From Drosophila persimilis (taxonomy: Eukaryota; Arthropoda; Insecta; Diptera; Drosophilidae), in the NCBI RefSeq assembly GCF_003286085.1, contig NW_020825289.1, positions 12,524,001 to 12,588,000 on the forward strand: 64,000 nucleotides of DNA, read 5' to 3'. The notes below the pieces were generated by a model, which ran no database searches, was not told the DNA's origin, and saw only the letters and a program-made list of their open reading frames with translations. This document shows, one piece after another, positions 60,441 to 64,000 of this stretch (positions are counted from its first letter, which is position 1; every line of letters begins with the position of its first letter). The position numbers were made by a program, and so were the translations under genes.

Positions 60441-62290
60441 TTAATTGTCATCATTCATTTCTTCGGTCTTTAGTTTAGGTCTGCTATTCTTTTGCGGATC
60501 AGCCTGATCTGGGTTCATCTTGTCCAGGCCCTCCGTTACTCTGCGAGCCAGGTCCCTGAGCATAATTTTTCCCCTAATGGATAGATCGGGTGAGTCGTGG
60601 TGATCTCCCCTTGCGGAACATTCCGCAGTGCACACATGCAGAAAATCACCGGCATCCCAGGGCTGCAGCTCGCTCGAGCCCCAGATGATGTACACCCAGT
60701 TGCTGAGGAAGAATACAAGTGCGATCAGGCAGAATATAATCTGCCACTGGGAACGATTCGTCTACGGAAAGGAAATTGGAGATGGAAAATTTGAAAGGCT
60801 ATAGCTTCACGTACTTACCGGATCCGTAACGATGACACCCGTAACGAGCGGAGTTAGCGGCGTAAAGACCTCAGACAAGACACTCATGATGCCCAGCAGG
60901 ACCGCTGAGTGGTTGGGCGCCAGGGCAATGGTGTTCATAGTGCCTCCAATGCTGGAGCCGGCACTAAATCCCTCCTTGATGGTCATCAGGACGACGACCA
61001 GCCCGGCATTTGCTCGGTCCAGGAACCCAATGGCAATGTACAGTAGGGCCGGTCCCCACGTGGATATCGTGACGATCCACTTTTGCAACGGAGTCTGGTC
61101 GATCAGGTGCCGCATTATGGCCACATGGGCGATCAGGATATACACATGGGACATGATCCACTTGACCATGTAGGGTAGCGACGAGATCAGGCCGTTCCGG
61201 GTGATTTTCACTTGCAGGATGCCATCTAGATACGAAGGTATCTGCACCTCCATCGTGGAGTCGGCCCAGCGTTGGGCACAGTGGACCACCACCAGGGCAC
61301 GAAACGGCACCGACCCGAGTATCGCCAGCCACGGTATGGGTATGAGTTCCCTGGGGCATGCGGTGCCACTTTTCAGACAGCTCTCAATGTAGTTCCGCTC
61401 GTCCGAGCCAATCCAGTACGAGCTTCCGGGCTCGTTCTCGCCCCAGAAGAACCACAGCAGGCACCAGCTCAGGCAGGCTGCTGCCGAAACATACGAAATT
61501 CCCGGCCAGCCGATGGAGCTGTCCGCAATGTACCCGCTGCCGAGCAGGGCCAGGATTGTTCCGCAGTAGGTGCCAGAGTAGGCGATTACTCCCAGCTGCT
61601 TGAGCTCCTCGGGCGGCGACCACTTGGCCAGATGCTCGTGGATGCAGGGTAGCATCAGGCCCTGACACAGGCCCTGGCCCAGCCGAATCGCACAGAAGCC
61701 CTTCCAATCGCCCATCTGAATTCCAATGGGCGTGCAAAGACTGAACAGGGCCACGAAAAAGGTTGCCACGATCATGGGCAGCTTGGCCCCCAGACACCGG
61801 ACAAGGAAGCAGCCCGGAATCTGCATCAGCAAATAGCCCCAGTTGAAGCTGGAGAAGATGTAGGACTTCTCGGCCTCTGTCCAATCGAATTGCTGCAATT
61901 GCACAACGATCGTAAGTGTTACTGCAACCTCATGCATAATGCTATGGTACCGGAAAAGTTTCATTATTGGTTGCTTTATCCGTCATGGCCACCACCCGCA
62001 CGCCCACGCTCAGGCGGACTATATAGTTAACGGTCAGGTTGAGGAACAGCAGTACAGTCTGCACATGACGAATACCTAGAGGATGAGCTGAAAATAAGAC
62101 ACAATAAGGCACCACAGATCGGCTGAGGTTGGAGAAGAAGGTAGAAGTCTGGTGAGTCCCAGTCCGAGAGATCTTTTTTATGCCATTTATAGTATTAGGT
62201 CAATACTTAAGACTCGTGCCCTTAACGAATCTCGATGGGAATACGTATATGTTTTCCGCACATCTCTTTAAGATTACCTTTCGTGTTCAT
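60441..62290 (-). CDS. SLC17-family MFS anion transporter, gene B (exons 62290-62278, 62087-61951, 61892-60819, 60761-60441)
   Basis: Spliced length is 1545 nt, 514 aa. The 13-nt start exon encodes MNTK plus one base; donor AAAG|GTAATC joins phase 1 to an exon reading HPLGIRHVQTVLLF, matching gene A (PLIGIRHLQAVLLF). Exons 2 and 3 are 137 and 1074 nt, exactly as in gene A, so the pair are tandem duplicates. TM1 keeps Arg29 in NYIVRLS, and TM4 keeps His135 in LPCIHEHLAKW. The following loop is WSPPEELKQL instead of WxPPxERSRL, so the conserved Glu-Arg pair is lost, and SVGVRVVAM adds a charge in TM1. The C-terminal exon is 107 codons (69 in gene A), adding a hydrophilic tail rich in charged residues that ends KTEEMNDDN. 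Introns 2 and 3 are 58 and 57 bp; the second donor (CCG|GTACCA) is weak. Altered motifs suggest changed or reduced transport. Confidence 0.83.
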
Positions 62291-62365
62291 TATTTTTCTT
62301 GTGATAAAACTAGCACCAGATCGGAGCCATTATTCCACGATAACCAAACGAAACTCCGGCACATT

Positions 62366-62393
62366 CGAACTGAACTGAATTTGGGAACTGAAC
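62366..62393 (-). promoter_or_regulatory. initiator cluster, candidate start of SLC17 gene B
   Basis: Three TCAGTT initiator motifs lie on the minus strand within about 28 bp (two overlapping at 62378-62368 and one at about 62392-62387), roughly 80-100 nt before the start codon at 62290. No TATA box was seen in front. Clustered Inr motifs at the right distance make this the best start-site candidate, but the evidence is motif-only. Confidence 0.4.
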
Positions 62394-62399
62394 TGCAAT

Positions 62400-64000
62400 G
62401 GGAAACGATTTTCGGCTTAAGGGAAAATGTTTCAAATATAATTAATAAATGTGCTTTACAAAAACACTTGTTTCTATTGTTTCTGCAACTTTTAAATAAG
62501 GTAAAGTATAAAATATATAAAACAATTAGTTGAAAAATTTAGTGTTATGCCACGAACAGTTCTTTGTTATCATTGTTTTCTTGCAGATTATCACAATTAA
62601 AGTTACTAAACGTATCGTATTGAGATAAAAGGGCGCTTTTAATTAATGAAACAAAATGCATTTGTTTCCAAATCACGCGGATGGTTATTACTGGACTTTT
62701 TTATCCAACTCCCTAACGACATGAAGGATATTCAGAAATAATTTCATTTTTATATGTGAATAGAAAAAATGTGTTTATGCTAGCCACCAGCTACGAGCAT
62801 AAGCATGGATAAGCGAAGGGACCTGGAGCAGGACCATGAGCAGGAGCAGGGCAGGACAGGGCAGGGCAGATGGCGGTGGCAGACAGCTTTTTGCTATGAG
62901 CAGCTGCAAAATAAATGTGAATTTCATGAAATAATGGCGCTAAAATACTTTATGATGCAAAATGTATGGCGCCACCGACAAGAACAGCAATAGTAGCAGC
63001 CACAACAAGTGCAAGGAGATGTGGACGGGGCTGTGGGGCTAGCTAAGCGGCAAGCAGCTGCCACAATCAAGTCAACAAGAGGCGAAAAATGCTCACACAG
63101 ATGCACACATGGAGATGGCCGCAACATTGTAAATGGACAGGACAGCGTGTGTGTGTGTGTGTGTGTGTGTGGCTGGGTCTAAGGTCATTTTCAATTTACA
63201 TAAATCATGTGAGACCACGTGGGGATGGGGCACACAGTATCCGGCTGTGGCTGCCGAGCTGCAACAGAAGTTTCCTTCGTGCGAGTGTGTGCATGCGATC
63301 GGCTATAAGCAACCCTCCAAAAATTTATCCAAAATACTACGTATACATATTTAATGCCAGAAGTCTAATCTCCCCCCCATCAGCCACTGCGTATACGCAA
63401 TGGGATCCGCCGAGTCGTCGGACTATCCGTAGAGGCTGCAGCATCTGTTCGCAGCGTGTGAGCATTTGGCCACCAGCTAGGCAAAGTCATAAGGTCAACC
63501 GCATCCAGAGGCAGCCACCACGCGGCCGCCGAGCCTGGGCAGTCGTACTCAGAATAGGACTTTGATTTATAAGACTTTCATATGGCGGCGGTTGGATCAT
63601 TTGTGAATCATGTCGAGCCGTTTTTGACTTTGATTTATATGCTGTGCATATGCAGGCTCCTCGACCGCCGCAACCATTTCCACCGAATGGCCAATTGTGC
63701 TCGGGATGAACGCGCACGGAACGACATGGCCGGCCGGAAACGCAGACGACAAATGCTGTAGAACGCAAAAATGCAGAAGCGAAAATGGGAAATGGGCGAA
63801 TGGGAAATGCAAATGCAAACGGCGGCGCCAGCAGCATGTCACGCCCACCGCCGAAAACATGCCACTGCAACCGAAATTATTTGTATCAAGCCGAAAATTT
63901 CATTTCATTCGAAATGCAGACCCTCCGGAATTGTGTTCTTTCTGTGGGCACGCGTCGCGTCCTTGTCGTCCCGAATTGAGCCGAATTGTGAAATTTACGT
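62400..64000. other. gene-free; GT microsatellite
   Basis: No gene is supported. Contains a GT tract at about 63147-63171 and GGAGCAGGA repeats near 62824-62870. The short plus-strand frame at 62805 (62 codons) is probably spurious. Confidence 0.45.
63147..63171. repeat. GT microsatellite
   Basis: Perfect GT tract of about 25 bp, read directly. Confidence 0.85.

Overview
This is a eukaryotic, almost certainly Drosophila, nuclear window. Indicators are 56-65 bp spliced introns, CAG|GTAAG-type splice sites, a TATA/Inr (TCAGTT) core-promoter style, very abundant CA, GA and homopolymer-G microsatellites, DINE-1/mini-me-like dispersed repeat fragments, and fly-type SLC17 transporters. The density of simple repeats would suit an obscura-group species, but that is a guess.

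Three protein-coding genes can be supported. (1) A plus-strand gene (coding 33825-41240, two coding exons, about 2122 aa) encodes a secreted protein. It has a signal peptide, a roughly 1500-residue Thr/Pro/Lys- then Glu/Thr-rich mucin-like region, and a C-terminal serpin domain. The reactive-centre-loop hinge is degenerate and the loop carries a long acidic insertion. A splice acceptor just 5' of the start exon implies upstream noncoding exon(s). A TATA-like/Inr promoter at 18.2 kb followed by a strong donor at 18608 is a good candidate first exon and would give a 15-kb first intron. (2) and (3) Two minus-strand paralogous SLC17/MFS anion-transporter genes lie in tandem (56782-59199 and 60441-62290). 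Each has four coding exons, and the two central exons are identical in length in both copies (137 and 1074 nt). Each gene starts in a tiny exon (25 and 13 nt).

Layout: 1-18.2 kb is gene-free and repeat-rich. It holds a TACGNC hexamer array, a 160-bp tandem repeat, DINE-like fragments, a four-unit heat-shock-element-like palindrome, a 3-kb foldback-like inverted repeat and an 11-bp minisatellite. 18.2-33.7 kb is the candidate promoter plus a long intron containing a 34-bp minisatellite and a 1-kb nearly pure AT block. 33.7-41.8 kb is the serpin gene. 41.8-56.7 kb is mostly noncoding, with one doubtful orphan exon near 42.9 kb. 56.8-62.4 kb is the transporter pair. 62.4-64 kb shows nothing certain. 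No tRNA, rRNA or CRISPR was seen.

The serpin-mucin gene and the transporters have no evident functional link. The transporters probably arose by local duplication. All exon joins were read by eye from splice consensus, reading-frame phase and family homology and have no transcript support.
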